A DNA stretch of 64,000 bases from Prevotellaceae bacterium (GCA_031266015.1 JAISBU010000013.1:54046-118045), one strand, 5' to 3'; numbered from the stretch's first letter, positions 33,926 through 44,320 are shown. A program made the numbers and translations. Notes: generated by a model not told the origin, from the letters alone.

Positions 33926-35956
33926 TTACCAAATATCAGCACGCTTTTCCGGAACCAGGTACATGCCGTCACCGGGTTGTACGTTAAATGCCCTATCGAA
34001 AGTAGCAAGGTGTGGCAAGGTACCGTTCACACGCCAGCGGCCCAGCGAGTGAACATCCATCTTGGTTAAACGCTCAATTTCCTTATCACGGATATTTCCG
34101 GCCCACAAAGTAGCGTACGCTATAAAGAAGCGTTGATCTGCAGTAAAGCCGTCAATAGGGGCAGGCGTTTTGCCATTCTGCGCCTTTTGAAGTGCGGCGT
34201 AGGCAACCTGCAGACCGCCAAAGTCGGCAATATTTTCACCCAGGGTAAACTTACCGTTAGCCATCAAGCCGGGCAACACCTCAATTTGACTGAAGTGCTT
34301 TACCAGCACATCGGCACGCTGATCAAACTGAGCAGCATCCTCTGCTGTCCACCAATCTTTCAGGTTGCCTTTTGAATCGTATTTACGGCCTTGGTCGTCG
34401 AAACCGTGAGTCATTTCGTGACCGATAACCACGCCAATAGCGCCGTAGTTTACAGCATCATCGGCATCCTTATTAAAGAAAGGAGGTTGAAGAATACCGG
34501 CAGGGAAGCAAATTTCGTTGGTGGTAGGATTGTAGTATGCGTTTACGGTTTGTGGGAACATTCCCCACTTATCCTTATCCAAAGGCTTGTTTACCTCGCT
34601 CATAAGGTATTCAAAGTCGCACTTGTTCGAGCGCAAAATGTTGGCCCAGTAGCTGTCTTCCTTTTTAATCTCCAGCTTAGAGTAGTTACGCCACTTGTCC
34701 GGGTAGCCAATTTTAACGTGGAAAGTGGCCAGCTTTTCTTGTGCCTTAGCCTTGGTATCATTGGTCATCCAGCTCAAGTTGTTGATTCTGTCAGCTAGCG
34801 CCGCTTGCAAGTTCCTAACCAACTTAAGCATACGCTCCTTTGATTCTGCAGGGAAATACTTTGCTACGTAGGCTTGTCCAACGGCCTCACCCAAGGCGCT
34901 ATTTACCACACCTACTGAGCGCTTCCAACGTGGACGCAGCTCTTCACTTCCGCTCAATACCTTATCGTAAAACTCAAAGTTCTGATTAACAAAATCATCG
35001 CTCAAGTATGACGCAGCGCTATTTGTGTACTCCCAAGCCAGGTAAGCCTTAAGCGTATTCAAATCTTCTGATTTCAAAATGGTAGAAATATCCTTAATGA
35101 AATCCGGCTGCGATACGTTCAGCTCTTTCATATCGCTAAGGTTTGCTGCTGCAAAGTATGCACTCCATGTAAACTCAGGAGCAATCTTGTTCAGCTCTTC
35201 TACTGAAATCTTATGGTAAACTTTCTCCGGATTACGTTGGTCGAGCTTATCCATAGAAGCCTTTGCCATACGTGTTTCAAGATCAAAAACCTTTTTTGCC
35301 AAAGCGTTAGCATCAGCATTTACCATTTTGTCATAGCCTGAAAGAGCAACTATTTTTCCAATGTGCTCCAAATATTTTTCACGAATTTCCTTTGAGCGTG
35401 CATCTTGCTCCAGGTAGTAGTCACGGTCGCCAAGGTTAAGTCCGCCCTGGTACAGCCAGCCAATGTTCATATCGCTATTCGCAAAATCGGCTTCTCCAAA
35501 AAAGTAGAAGAACGGCGAAATTTGCTGTGTGTGCAGCTCTACCACCTTTGCCTTCAACGCTTCACGAGTAGAAATTGCCGCAATAGCGTTAAGCTCCGCT
35601 TGAATAGGCTCTTTTCCTTGAGCATTCAAGGTAGCCTCATCCATACCCAAGTTGTACAGGTCGGCAATTTTCTGCTGAACAGATCCTACCGCGTTTTTAC
35701 CTTTGCTAAGCTCATTGATAAGATCATTCAGCTGCGATTGATTGTTCTCGCGCAGCTGGTCAAATGTTCCATATCTGGCATATTCAGGCTTTAGCGGATT
35801 TTTCTTAATCCAACCACCACAAGCATATTCGTAAAAATCTTGCTGTGGCATTACAGTGGTATCCAGATTGGTCAGGTCAATGCCTGTGCTTTTTTTGCCG
35901 CTGTGGCAGCTGCTCAATGCAATCATACAAAGTGCAGGAATTAAAAATTTTTTCAT
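33926..35956 (-). CDS. pepO: M13 family metallopeptidase lipoprotein (PepO/neprilysin-like)
   Basis: 676 residues. Lipobox IALSSC, then the M13 N-terminal domain (DFYEYACGGWIKKNP) and the catalytic zinc motif VIGHEMTHGFDDQGRKYD with third ligand ENIADFGGL. The conserved NAYYNPTTNEICFPAGILQPPFF (within NAYYNPTTNEICFPAG) and the C-terminal VQPGDGM are also present; the end is ADIW rather than the CxVW of many homologues. It degrades oligopeptides, anchored to the envelope. It is transcribed alone. Confidence 0.93.
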   Translation of the reverse strand: MKKFLIPALCMIALSSCHSGKKSTGIDLTNLDTTVMPQQDFYEYACGGWIKKNPLKPEYARYGTFDQLRENNQSQLNDLINELSKGKNAVGSVQQKIADLYNLGMDEATLNAQGKEPIQAELNAIAAISTREALKAKVVELHTQQISPFFYFFGEADFANSDMNIGWLYQGGLNLGDRDYYLEQDARSKEIREKYLEHIGKIVALSGYDKMVNADANALAKKVFDLETRMAKASMDKLDQRNPEKVYHKISVEELNKIAPEFTWSAYFAAANLSDMKELNVSQPDFIKDISTILKSEDLNTLKAYLAWEYTNSAASYLSDDFVNQNFEFYDKVLSGSEELRPRWKRSVGVVNSALGEAVGQAYVAKYFPAESKERMLKLVRNLQAALADRINNLSWMTNDTKAKAQEKLATFHVKIGYPDKWRNYSKLEIKKEDSYWANILRSNKCDFEYLMSEVNKPLDKDKWGMFPQTVNAYYNPTTNEICFPAGILQPPFFNKDADDAVNYGAIGVVIGHEMTHGFDDQGRKYDSKGNLKDWWTAEDAAQFDQRADVLVKHFSQIEVLPGLMANGKFTLGENIADFGGLQVAYAALQKAQNGKTPAPIDGFTADQRFFIAYATLWAGNIRDKEIERLTKMDVHSLGRWRVNGTLPHLATFDRAFNVQPGDGMYLVPEKRADIW

Positions 35957-36039
35957 CGTTTACTGAAAAGCAAGTTGAGTATATCGTAAGTGAGTAAAAT
36001 TTACCGGATGAATGGTAAACCAATGATTTTCATTGACTG

Positions 36040-36047
36040 CAAAGGTA
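36040..36047 (-). promoter_or_regulatory. Promoter -7 element TACCTTTG for the M13 peptidase gene
   Basis: Minus-strand TAnnTTTG match 84 bp before the ATG at 35956. Confidence 0.55.
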
Positions 36048-36136
36048 GCGAAAAGTATAGCCCGTTTACCTTTTTTTGCATTTTTTATAAACCCTAAAAC
36101 CAACATGGGCTTTGAGTGCATTCAATCATCAATTAA

Positions 36137-38005
36137 TCATCCGTTTGCTATTTCATCCAACTCCAACCATCGTAACTCTTTGTTTCCCAGATTATTAATA
36201 ATATCGCCCACCCTATGGGAGGCCTTTACCAGCTCGTCTGCAGAAAGCGCTCCCGAATTCAGCTGGAGCTCTAACTCTGCCTTTTCCTTTTCCAACTCCT
36301 CAATTTCCTTTGGCAATTCTCTGTATTCACGCTTTTCATTAAAGGTCAACTTGCGCTTACTTACTTCATTTTCAGGACGTTTCACGACAACTTTTTCTTC
36401 CTTTGCCTGCTCCGCTTTTTGCTTTTGCTCCTGCCAAATTCTATAATCACGATAGCTGCTGTAGCTGCCCGGAAAATCTTTAATCCGCCCAACATCCTCA
36501 AACACAAAAAGATGGTCAACTATTTTATCCATGAAGTAGCGGTCGTGCGATACAATCAGCACACAGCCGTCAAGCTCTTTGAGGTAATCCTCCAGCACTG
36601 CCATTGTCATGAGATCAAGGTCATTGGTAGGCTCGTCAAGTATCAAAAAGTTCGGTTGGCGCATGAGAATGGTAAGCAGGTACAACCGGCGCAACTCGCC
36701 ACCACTTAGCTTCCCTACCAACGTCTGTTGCGCACTTGGTGGAAAAAGAAAATGGTTTAGGAATTGCGATACGGAAAGATTTTTCCCATCGCCCATTTTC
36801 ACATACTCGGCAATATCCCGCACAACATCAATTACCCGTTTTTCCGGATCTGCTTTTATTCCTTCCTGCCTGTAGTAGCCAACCACAACGGTTTCTCCTT
36901 GGCTCACGTGTCCGCTGTCAGGTTCAATTGTTTGCGTAAGCAGGTTCAGCAAAGTCGTTTTTCCGGTTCCGTTTTTTCCAATAATACCAACTTTTTCAAA
37001 ACGCTTAAACTCATACGAAAACTTATCAACGTACTCAACGCCACCGTAGGCCTTGCAAACATTTTTCGCCGCTATAATTTTCTTTCCCAAGCGTGAGGCC
37101 TGCACGTTTATCTCCACCTGCCCTTCCCGACGCTTGGCAAAAGCACGGTCCTTTACCTCGTCAAAAGCGTCAACGCGTGATTTTATTTTTGTACCACGTG
37201 CCGAGGGTTGCCTGCGAATCCACTCCAGCTCTCGCCTGTAAAGATTCCCTGCACGATCAACTTCTGAGTTGAAATTATCAATGCGTTCCTGTCTTTTCTC
37301 TAAAAAATAAGAAAAGTTTCCCTTGTAGGTGTACAGCTGTTTTTGGTCAATTTCCAGAATCACATTGCACACCCTATCCAAGAAATACCGGTCGTGAGTA
37401 ACCATCAGCAAGGTTGAGCGAGATTTAGACAAGTAATCCTCCAGCCACTCCACCATATCCAAATCCAAATGGTTGGTGGGCTCATCAAGCATCAGAAAAT
37501 CCGGCTCATTTATAAGCACGTTCGCCAATGCTACACGTTTACGCTGACCTCCGCTGAGCTCTCCCATACGTTGATCAAAATCCGTAATGCGCAGCTTGCC
37601 CAAAATTTGCTTTGCCCTATGCTCGTAATCCCAAGCCTTATGAGCGTCCATTTGCTCGGAAAGATGGGTAATATCCTCACCTCTGGACGCTGTCCTTTCG
37701 TACTCGCCAATAATTTTTACAGCAGCGTTATCCGAAGCAAAAACAGCCTGCAAAACAGTCATTTCGGGCAGGAAATTATCCTGCTGACGAAGAAACCCAA
37801 CGCCAGTATCACGCCTGAAGGTAACCTGCCCTTCATCCGGAGTGTCAAGCCCTGCGATAATATTAAGCAACGTTGTTTTTCCAGCGCCGTTTTTGGCTAC
37901 AATAGCAACGCGCTGCCCCGCTCCCACGCCAAATTTGAGCTTATTGAAAAGAACCAAATCTCCAAAAGATTTGGTCAAATTTTCGACTTGTAAGTAAGCT
38001 ATCAT
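36137..38005 (-). CDS. ABC-F family ATPase (Uup-like)
   Basis: 622 residues with two ABC domains and no membrane part. Domain 1: Walker A KNGAGKTTLL, signature LSGGQRKRVALA, Walker B FLMLDEPTNHLD. Domain 2: GKNGTGKTTLL, LSGGELRRLYL, FLILDEPTNDLD. The C-terminal 90 residues are a basic/acidic coiled coil, as in Uup. ABC-F proteins act on ribosomes or DNA branch structures. The ATG is only 5 bp from the -7 box at 38017-38010, so the message may be leaderless. Confidence 0.92.
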   Translation of the reverse strand: MIAYLQVENLTKSFGDLVLFNKLKFGVGAGQRVAIVAKNGAGKTTLLNIIAGLDTPDEGQVTFRRDTGVGFLRQQDNFLPEMTVLQAVFASDNAAVKIIGEYERTASRGEDITHLSEQMDAHKAWDYEHRAKQILGKLRITDFDQRMGELSGGQRKRVALANVLINEPDFLMLDEPTNHLDLDMVEWLEDYLSKSRSTLLMVTHDRYFLDRVCNVILEIDQKQLYTYKGNFSYFLEKRQERIDNFNSEVDRAGNLYRRELEWIRRQPSARGTKIKSRVDAFDEVKDRAFAKRREGQVEINVQASRLGKKIIAAKNVCKAYGGVEYVDKFSYEFKRFEKVGIIGKNGTGKTTLLNLLTQTIEPDSGHVSQGETVVVGYYRQEGIKADPEKRVIDVVRDIAEYVKMGDGKNLSVSQFLNHFLFPPSAQQTLVGKLSGGELRRLYLLTILMRQPNFLILDEPTNDLDLMTMAVLEDYLKELDGCVLIVSHDRYFMDKIVDHLFVFEDVGRIKDFPGSYSSYRDYRIWQEQKQKAEQAKEEKVVVKRPENEVSKRKLTFNEKREYRELPKEIEELEKEKAELELQLNSGALSADELVKASHRVGDIINNLGNKELRWLELDEIANG

Positions 38006-38009
38006 GCAA

Positions 38010-38017
38010 CAAAGATA
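38010..38017 (-). promoter_or_regulatory. Promoter -7 element TATCTTTG for the ABC-F gene
   Basis: Minus-strand TAnnTTTG match; only 4 bases lie between it and the start codon. Confidence 0.5.
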
Positions 38018-38062
38018 GCAATATTCCGCCGAGAGTAAGATGCTTAATCTCGCTATTTTTCG

Positions 38063-38070
38063 TACTTTTG
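38063..38070 (+). promoter_or_regulatory. Promoter -7 element TACTTTTG for the small lipoprotein gene
   Basis: TAnnTTTG match 25 bp before the ATG at 38096. Confidence 0.55.
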
Positions 38071-38095
38071 TAAACGCAATACTACTCCGTAAAAT

Positions 38096-38530
38096 ATGAA
38101 AATAGCAGCATACTTACCGCTAATTGTTGGCATACTAATGCTACATGGTTGCAGCGACTCATCTGACCGCGCACCTGCGTACGCCGATTACGTATACAAA
38201 AATGCCGGCAGCTCCCAGCTGGCTCTACAGGATTACAAGAAAACAACCGATAGCGTTTACTACCTGGGTATCAACGACTCCATGCTGTGTCGCATCAAGC
38301 TGTTTTCCGACCAAGTCGAAAGATTTATAGGTTCCGATAGCGTTATAATTTTCTTTGATTCCACCAAGTTCTCTCGCTATACCCAGTCAAACAGCTCCGA
38401 CCGCAACATCATCTTTCACCAAAGCTACACGCTGGTTATGGATGACATGCCCAAATATCAGTACACCTACACGTTTACCAACGAAGATTACGACAACGCT
38501 GACTCTGTAAAGATCAGCGGCACAAACTAA
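38096..38530 (+). CDS. Hypothetical lipoprotein
   Basis: 144 residues. Lipobox LMLHGC (Cys at about 19), then a hydrophilic, probably beta-rich domain (SDSVIIFFDSTKFSRY, IFHQSYTLVMDDMPKYQYTY). I recognise no family. It has its own promoter and is divergent from the ABC-F gene. Confidence 0.7.
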   Translation: MKIAAYLPLIVGILMLHGCSDSSDRAPAYADYVYKNAGSSQLALQDYKKTTDSVYYLGINDSMLCRIKLFSDQVERFIGSDSVIIFFDSTKFSRYTQSNSSDRNIIFHQSYTLVMDDMPKYQYTYTFTNEDYDNADSVKISGTN

Positions 38531-38681
38531 TCTCAATTTTTCTTCGCTATATACCGCACGATGGTTTACACGTAAATGTTTGTAAATCAAAGCAATAACA
38601 GCGCGCATTGTACTCTAATGAAGCAATAATAGCTCCATCTGCAAGGGGAATGATACACAAACAAACCACACAAAAAATTAG

Positions 38682-38689
38682 TAACTTTG
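38682..38689 (+). promoter_or_regulatory. Promoter -7 element TAACTTTG for the DUF5686 gene
   Basis: TAnnTTTG match 6 bases before the ATG at 38696, implying a leaderless or nearly leaderless message. Confidence 0.5.
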
Positions 38690-38695
38690 TTAGCT

Positions 38696-41332
38696 ATGGG
38701 CATTTTTGCAAAAATATCTTTGTTCTTTGGGTTGCTCCTTTTTGCTCCCCTGTACTCCTTCTCACAAATTCTACAAGGCAGCATCACCGACGAAAACGGC
38801 AAGCCTGTTGCTAACGCCACCATTTTCATAAAAGAGCTGCAGCTGGGCACATCTGCCGATGAAAACGGCAGCTTTGAATTAAAAGTTCCTAAGGGAAAAT
38901 ACAATATCATATTTCAAAGCATTGGCTATACAACAAAGGCTGAGCGACTTTCTATCAACGAGAAAGGAGCCATCCTCAACGTAGGTATGAATACCAAAGC
39001 GTATGAAATACCGGCCGTTATTATTTCAAATAATCGTGAAGATCCGGCCTACCGCGTAATGCGTCACGTCATAGGCATGACGCCGTACTATAGCAACCAG
39101 ATAGACAGCTACACAGCAGAGGCGTACATAAAAGGATCTGCCAAAATCAACAAAATATCACGCATTATAAAAGCAATGGCTCGTGATGAGCTAAAGCAAA
39201 TGCAAATAAAAGATGGTTCGCTCATGCTCATGGAGTCTATGAACGAAATAAAGTTCAAAGCGCCCGATGAGTACCACCATCGTGTAATATCCACCAACAC
39301 CACGCTGCCAAGCACCTTCAAAAGCATTAACACCATAAATTTTGTGGCGGCTAACGTGTACAAGCAAAACTTTGTAGCGCGTGATGCCTTTTCCAACTAC
39401 CGTTTTGCCTATGAAGGATTTACCGAGGACGGAGACTTGTACATCTACAAGATAAAGCTTACGCCACGTGGTAAAAATCCGGCGCTGGTAAGCGGATATA
39501 TTTACGTCATAAACGACCTGTGGTGTATTTATAGCGTTGACCTGAAAGGCACAATGCAATTCGGCAAATTCAATATTAAGGCCAACTTCAACGAGGTGCA
39601 ATCGCGCGTATATCTTCCCAGCAGCTATGGTATAAATGCCGATTTGAGCGTGTTGGGCAACAAAGGCGAAATCAGCTACGCTGTTACCATGCGCTACAAA
39701 AATATCAGCATAAATACAGCGCTGCCGAATCCGCTTGAAAAAACAAAGCCGGCTATCAAAAAAGAGCAACCAAAAGTTGCAGCTGCCACACCCAAAAAAG
39801 AAGCTACAAAACGCGATAGCGTAAAGCAACGCAAGCGCTTGGCCGAAGTTGAGAAGTTGATTACAAAAGATGAGCTAACGAATCGTGAGATGCTGAAGCT
39901 AAGCGAACTCATGAAGGAAGAGGCCGACAGCCACAAAGAAAAATCTCTTGACTTAACAAACAAGCACAAATACAAAGTAGAAATTGATAGCGGCGCTCGA
40001 CAATATGACAGCACTTTCTGGAGCAACATTCGTCCAATACCTTTAAAGAAAGATGAAGTAGTCAGCTACCAAAAAGCAGACTCAGTAAGGGCCATCGAGG
40101 ACGGTAGAGATACAACTTCAACTCACAGGAAAGCAGGTATAGCAGGAAGAATTATTTCATCCGGCAACTTTTATCCGCAAGAAAACACCACGATACGCTA
40201 TCGGGGATTGTTGGATTTACAGGACTTTTCCTTTAACTCTGTTGATGGATTTAAGTATGGTCAACATATATCTTTACGAAAAAATTTCAAGGATGAAACA
40301 CAGCTGAATGCCGCTGCAACAGCATGGTGGGCGTTTAGTCGTCAAGCCTTCATGTGGAAGCTGAGAGGCAGCTACAGCTACTATCCGGAACGAAGAGCAG
40401 GACTGAGCGTAACAGTCGGACAACATGATTCAGACTACAACAACTATAGAATGGCAGACACCTGGTCGGCATCTGCTTTAACGCTCTTTTTACACAAAAA
40501 CTATAATAAGCTATACGAACAATTTTACATAACGCTAGCCAATAACATTGACCTGGCCAACGGACTCACACTTGGCGTGGAGGCAAGCTACTACAACCGT
40601 CGGCGGATAGAAAACTCAACCGAATTTTCCATCTTTAGAGCAAATAATAAGTACGTTGCAAACATACCTGTAAATGACATCATTGGCACCGGCTTCACGC
40701 TAGCAACGACAACAACCGCCAACATTTGGCTCAGCTATACACCGGAATACTACTACCGTACAAGAGGCAGGCGCAAGCGTATGGTAAAATCAGACTACCC
40801 CACTTTTACGATTTTCTACAGCAAGGGTTTCTGCAGCTTATTTGGTAGTGAATCCGATTTTGATTTTGGCAAAATAACCATTACACAAAAAAAAGATTTG
40901 GGTATAATGAAAGAGCTCAACTACAAGCTGGAGGCCGTAAAATTCTTCAATGCAAAGCACGTTGACTTTCCGGACTTTTACCATTTCAACTTGCAGGGTA
41001 TTGCCGTGTATAGCAATCCGTGGAGCAGCGAGTACGACCGCTACTACCGGCACAGCACTAATCATTGGGGAGTTACAGGTCAAGTGCGCTATACCAATCC
41101 GTATATTTTGCTCAAATACATTCCAAGATTCAGCAACACCTATTGTCGTGAAAATATTGCATTACAATATCTGTACACACCTAACGCCGGAAGTTATACC
41201 GAACTACATTACAGCGTAAGCGAGCTATTTTTATTCATGGACTTCGGTATATTCGTAGGATTTAATAATTTGAAATACAGCATGTTGGGATTAACGCTTT
41301 CTTACAAATTACAATTAGAATTGATGCGTTAA
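38696..41332 (+). CDS. DUF5686 / carboxypeptidase-like regulatory domain outer-membrane protein
   Basis: 878 residues. Signal peptide (MGIFAKISLFFGLLLFAPLY, cut near SFSQ), CarboxypepD_reg-like domain (residues 20-100: ITDENGKPVANATIFIKE, IIFQSIGYTTK), then the long DUF5686 domain with beta-barrel-like strands to the end (LTLSYKLQLELMR). A charged Lys/Glu linker (about 350-420) splits the two halves. The family is common in Bacteroidetes, probably an outer-membrane barrel; function unknown. The start at 38696 is preferred over 38687, which lies inside the promoter box. Confidence 0.85.
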   Translation: MGIFAKISLFFGLLLFAPLYSFSQILQGSITDENGKPVANATIFIKELQLGTSADENGSFELKVPKGKYNIIFQSIGYTTKAERLSINEKGAILNVGMNTKAYEIPAVIISNNREDPAYRVMRHVIGMTPYYSNQIDSYTAEAYIKGSAKINKISRIIKAMARDELKQMQIKDGSLMLMESMNEIKFKAPDEYHHRVISTNTTLPSTFKSINTINFVAANVYKQNFVARDAFSNYRFAYEGFTEDGDLYIYKIKLTPRGKNPALVSGYIYVINDLWCIYSVDLKGTMQFGKFNIKANFNEVQSRVYLPSSYGINADLSVLGNKGEISYAVTMRYKNISINTALPNPLEKTKPAIKKEQPKVAAATPKKEATKRDSVKQRKRLAEVEKLITKDELTNREMLKLSELMKEEADSHKEKSLDLTNKHKYKVEIDSGARQYDSTFWSNIRPIPLKKDEVVSYQKADSVRAIEDGRDTTSTHRKAGIAGRIISSGNFYPQENTTIRYRGLLDLQDFSFNSVDGFKYGQHISLRKNFKDETQLNAAATAWWAFSRQAFMWKLRGSYSYYPERRAGLSVTVGQHDSDYNNYRMADTWSASALTLFLHKNYNKLYEQFYITLANNIDLANGLTLGVEASYYNRRRIENSTEFSIFRANNKYVANIPVNDIIGTGFTLATTTTANIWLSYTPEYYYRTRGRRKRMVKSDYPTFTIFYSKGFCSLFGSESDFDFGKITITQKKDLGIMKELNYKLEAVKFFNAKHVDFPDFYHFNLQGIAVYSNPWSSEYDRYYRHSTNHWGVTGQVRYTNPYILLKYIPRFSNTYCRENIALQYLYTPNAGSYTELHYSVSELFLFMDFGIFVGFNNLKYSMLGLTLSYKLQLELMR

Positions 41333-41378
41333 GTTTTAACGACTTAGTAAATTGTCTTGAATCAAAATAAAGAACAAT

Positions 41379-42020
41379 ATGACAGCTGCACAACGATACA
41401 ACGGAGTGATTACCTGGTTTCAAAAAAATATGCCGGTAGCAGAAAGCGAGCTTAGCTACGGTAGTCCTTACGAGCTTTTGGTTGCCGTTATCCTTTCTGC
41501 GCAATGCACAGACAAGCGTGTAAACATGGTTACTCCTGCATTGTTTAAAGCATTTCCTACCGCACAAAAAATGGCAGAAGCAGAGGTAGATGAAATCTAC
41601 GAGTACATTAAATCAATTTCTTACCCCAACAATAAGGCCAAGAATTTGAAAGGAATGGCCGTGATGCTAACAGAAAAGTTCAAAGGAAAAGTTCCCAGCG
41701 ATATTGACACACTGCAAGAGCTACCCGGTGTAGGCAAAAAAACTGCAAACGTAGTCGCCAGCATAGTTTACAAGAAACCTGTAATTGCCGTAGATACGCA
41801 TGTTTTTCGTGTATCAAGGCGTATCGGATTGGCAAAATCTACCTCTAAAACTCCTTTGGAGGTAGAGCTGCAGCTGGAAAAAAATATACCCGAAGAGCTA
41901 CGTGCAACAGCTCACCACTGGCTCATACTTCACGGCAGATACATATGTGTTGCTCGAGCGCCCAAATGTGATGAGTGTGGACTTACAGAATGGTGCAAAT
42001 ACCACGCCTCGCTTCAGTAA
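41379..42020 (+). CDS. nth: Endonuclease III
   Basis: 213 residues. HhH motif ELPGVGKKTANVV with the catalytic Lys, catalytic Asp in AVDTHVFRVSRRIGL and the 4Fe-4S cluster pattern C-x6-C-x2-C-x5-C (CVARAPKCDECGLTEWC). It removes oxidised pyrimidines and cuts the abasic site. It is 46 bp after the DUF5686 gene and may share its transcript. Confidence 0.95.
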   Translation: MTAAQRYNGVITWFQKNMPVAESELSYGSPYELLVAVILSAQCTDKRVNMVTPALFKAFPTAQKMAEAEVDEIYEYIKSISYPNNKAKNLKGMAVMLTEKFKGKVPSDIDTLQELPGVGKKTANVVASIVYKKPVIAVDTHVFRVSRRIGLAKSTSKTPLEVELQLEKNIPEELRATAHHWLILHGRYICVARAPKCDECGLTEWCKYHASLQ

Positions 42021-42141
42021 ATGCTTTAGAGTGCGCTTGATTACTGTACCGGCCTAAGAGAGAATGATGTCATAATGTAAAACAGCGGCGCTATTTATGT
42101 AACCAGGCAGCTGTTTCTGCAGTAATTGTTTTGTTAAACAG

Positions 42142-42480
42142 CTACTTGGTTTGAGTAAGGTCTGCAGCACCCTGTAGAATGCTTGTTTTGTCAAAGCGAA
42201 GGCGAACACCGTCGGTTACTTCTACCAAAATGTGGTTTTCCTTAACCTCGGATATAACGCCATAGATACCGCCAACGGTAACTACCCTGTCGCCTTTTTG
42301 CAGGCTCTCGCGGAATTTTTTAAGCTCCTTCTGACGCTTTTGCTGAGGACGGATCATAAAAAAGTACATCACCACAAAGATGAGCACCATCATAATCCAA
42401 AAGCTGCTGCCGCCCATTGCGCCCGCACCTGACGCTGCACCCGCAGCGCCGTCTTGTAGTAGAGTAAAATTCATGTTCAT
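42142..42480 (-). CDS. yajC: Preprotein translocase subunit YajC
   Basis: 112 residues with one membrane helix (FWIMMVLIFVVMYFFMI) followed by the signature RPQQKRQKELKKF and a small cytosolic domain (GDRVVTVGGIYGVISEV). It is an accessory subunit of SecDF in the inner membrane. It lies 99 bp downstream of nusB in the same direction, a common Bacteroidetes arrangement. Confidence 0.92.
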   Translation of the reverse strand: MNMNFTLLQDGAAGAASGAGAMGGSSFWIMMVLIFVVMYFFMIRPQQKRQKELKKFRESLQKGDRVVTVGGIYGVISEVKENHILVEVTDGVRLRFDKTSILQGAADLTQTK

Positions 42481-42579
42481 GTTATTTTCGATTTATTATT
42501 GATGATTTATACTATTTTGGACAAAAAGAGAAAAGCAGCTGCCAGCTTAACCTCTTATTTTTAATTCTCAACTTTTAAC

Positions 42580-43521
42580 TTATCTAGAGTCTACAAGACC
42601 TCGTCCTGTTTTTACAACCATATTCTTAACCTTAAGGTCTGCTACCACCTTATCTAGCACACCATTGATGAATATGCTACTATTCGGGGTGCTGTAATAC
42701 TTGGCTATTTCAATGTACTCATTGAGCGATACTTTTATTGGAATAGTCTGAAATTCAACTATTTCAGCGATAGCGGTTATCATAATTACGATATCCATAA
42801 AAGCGATACGCTCTACATCCCAGTTTTGCGTGTGCTTATCAATCAGCTCCTGATATTCGGCGCTATTTGTCGCTGCAAGTAGTAGCAGCTGACGGGCAAA
42901 TTGCTCATCGTCGGCATCCTTGTACAGGGGCATGAGTGGCGCTGTTGTTTGGCTAAAACTTTTGAAAGTTTTAATTACCTGGCTTAGCACAAACTCAAGG
43001 TCATCTATCCAGTAAATGCTTTGCTCCTCAAGCAGCGCTTGCAAATCTTCCGAATCCTCCAACTCCCGCTCGTAAAACCTGATAATCAGCGTTTTATCTT
43101 CCTCGAAGGAGCGTTCGACCTTGGCCATGTAAGTGGCGTAATAGTCGCTGTCAAGCAAAGAGGTGTACAACTTTTTCGCCAGCTCCGGCGTTTGTTGCCA
43201 GCTGAGGCGATGCTTGTCACAGTACTCGTTTAGCGCCTTATGCTTGCTTATGAGCTCAATAAACGTATTGTCAACGAACTTTGTGTTTGGATTTTTTTCC
43301 TCCTCCGTCGGTCTTTTCTTTAGCTTGCCCAACTCCAGCTGCTGGCGACCATAATCCGCTACCGATGCCACTAGCAACAATAGGTGGTGGTAAAGGTCAT
43401 ACGTCTTGTTTATGCTGAATACTAAATTTTTTTCTGCGCTCCCTATCGACGTGCTTTTAGCGTTCAAAAAACCAAATAACTCTTTTAAAACCTTAATACG
43501 CAGCAACCTACGGCTAACCAT
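42580..43521 (-). CDS. nusB: Transcription antitermination factor NusB (long Bacteroidetes form)
   Basis: 313 residues from the ATG at 43521 (MVSRRLLRIKVLKELF, the normal family opening); an in-frame start at 43560 is less likely. The C-terminal 130 residues form the NusB core (WDVERIAFMDIVIMITAIAE, KVSLNEYIEIAKYYSTPNS, FINGVLDKV). The extra N-terminal part is typical of Bacteroidetes NusB. It binds boxA RNA with NusE in rRNA antitermination. Confidence 0.92.
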   Translation of the reverse strand: MVSRRLLRIKVLKELFGFLNAKSTSIGSAEKNLVFSINKTYDLYHHLLLLVASVADYGRQQLELGKLKKRPTEEEKNPNTKFVDNTFIELISKHKALNEYCDKHRLSWQQTPELAKKLYTSLLDSDYYATYMAKVERSFEEDKTLIIRFYERELEDSEDLQALLEEQSIYWIDDLEFVLSQVIKTFKSFSQTTAPLMPLYKDADDEQFARQLLLLAATNSAEYQELIDKHTQNWDVERIAFMDIVIMITAIAEIVEFQTIPIKVSLNEYIEIAKYYSTPNSSIFINGVLDKVVADLKVKNMVVKTGRGLVDSR

Positions 43522-43594
43522 TTTGTAAAGAACAATTATAAATTTACCATTTTCAAGCAACCTTTACCAAAAAAATTGGCCGGGCATCATTTAT

Positions 43595-44320
43595 TTACCT
43601 AAAAAACAACCTACGGCTTTCTATCGCTATCTCTGCGGAGTCCTGCGGCTCCTGCGGAGATAGGGGGCTATCCATTACGTATCTCACGGACATGTACATC
43701 TCTACTTGTCCTACTTTTTCCTCTATCTCCATTGCGGAGCTATTTGCGCTGAACCTGAGATTCTTGCCGCCAAACTTGTCGTGTTCGGCTAGCCAAAGAT
43801 ACGCCATTGAGTCGGAATCTACAAACGTGTAGGTGCTGGAGCCGGCCAGCACCTTATACGCATACCCCGCAGCGGGTAGCGCGAATACCCCGTCAGGCTT
43901 GGGATGCCGCCATCCGTTACCTCCCTTGATGTAGAGACCGGCATTCTCTGGAGTGGCGCCTAAATGGTGCAGCAGCGAGTCAATATCGCTCAGCGTTGGC
44001 AGACGCCAACCTTTGGGAGCCATTTCTTCTGCCGTGAAGTAGTTGTATAACAAGCCTCTGGTATTGCCGCTGCTGTCACGGGGAGGTTCAATATAGTCGT
44101 AGGTATAAATCGGGTTAGCTTTGCGAATACTGCGCATGTTTTCCATCATCCACAGCTGCGTACCCATACGCTGTATGCGGTATTGTGTGTTGGACGCGTC
44201 AATGAGCAGGCTGTCGCTGACCACTTGCGGTTGCTGTTCGGCGGGTTCTACATCGTTGGAGCAGCTGTAGGCAAGCAACAACGAGAGAAATAAAAATGGT
44301 ATGAAAGAATAGCAATGCAA
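43595..44320 (-). CDS. FISUMP-domain lipoprotein
   Basis: 241 residues with a lipobox (LLLAYSC). A single FISUMP module follows: YRIQRMGTQLWMMENMRSI, LLYNYFTAEEMAPKGWRLPT and VRYVMD. It is a small relative of the 2005-residue protein at 10-16 kb. No ATG is available; the frame opens with TTG at 44320 (MHCYSFIPFLFLSLLL). Function unknown. Confidence 0.75.
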   Translation of the reverse strand: MHCYSFIPFLFLSLLLAYSCSNDVEPAEQQPQVVSDSLLIDASNTQYRIQRMGTQLWMMENMRSIRKANPIYTYDYIEPPRDSSGNTRGLLYNYFTAEEMAPKGWRLPTLSDIDSLLHHLGATPENAGLYIKGGNGWRHPKPDGVFALPAAGYAYKVLAGSSTYTFVDSDSMAYLWLAEHDKFGGKNLRFSANSSAMEIEEKVGQVEMYMSVRYVMDSPLSPQEPQDSAEIAIESRRLFFR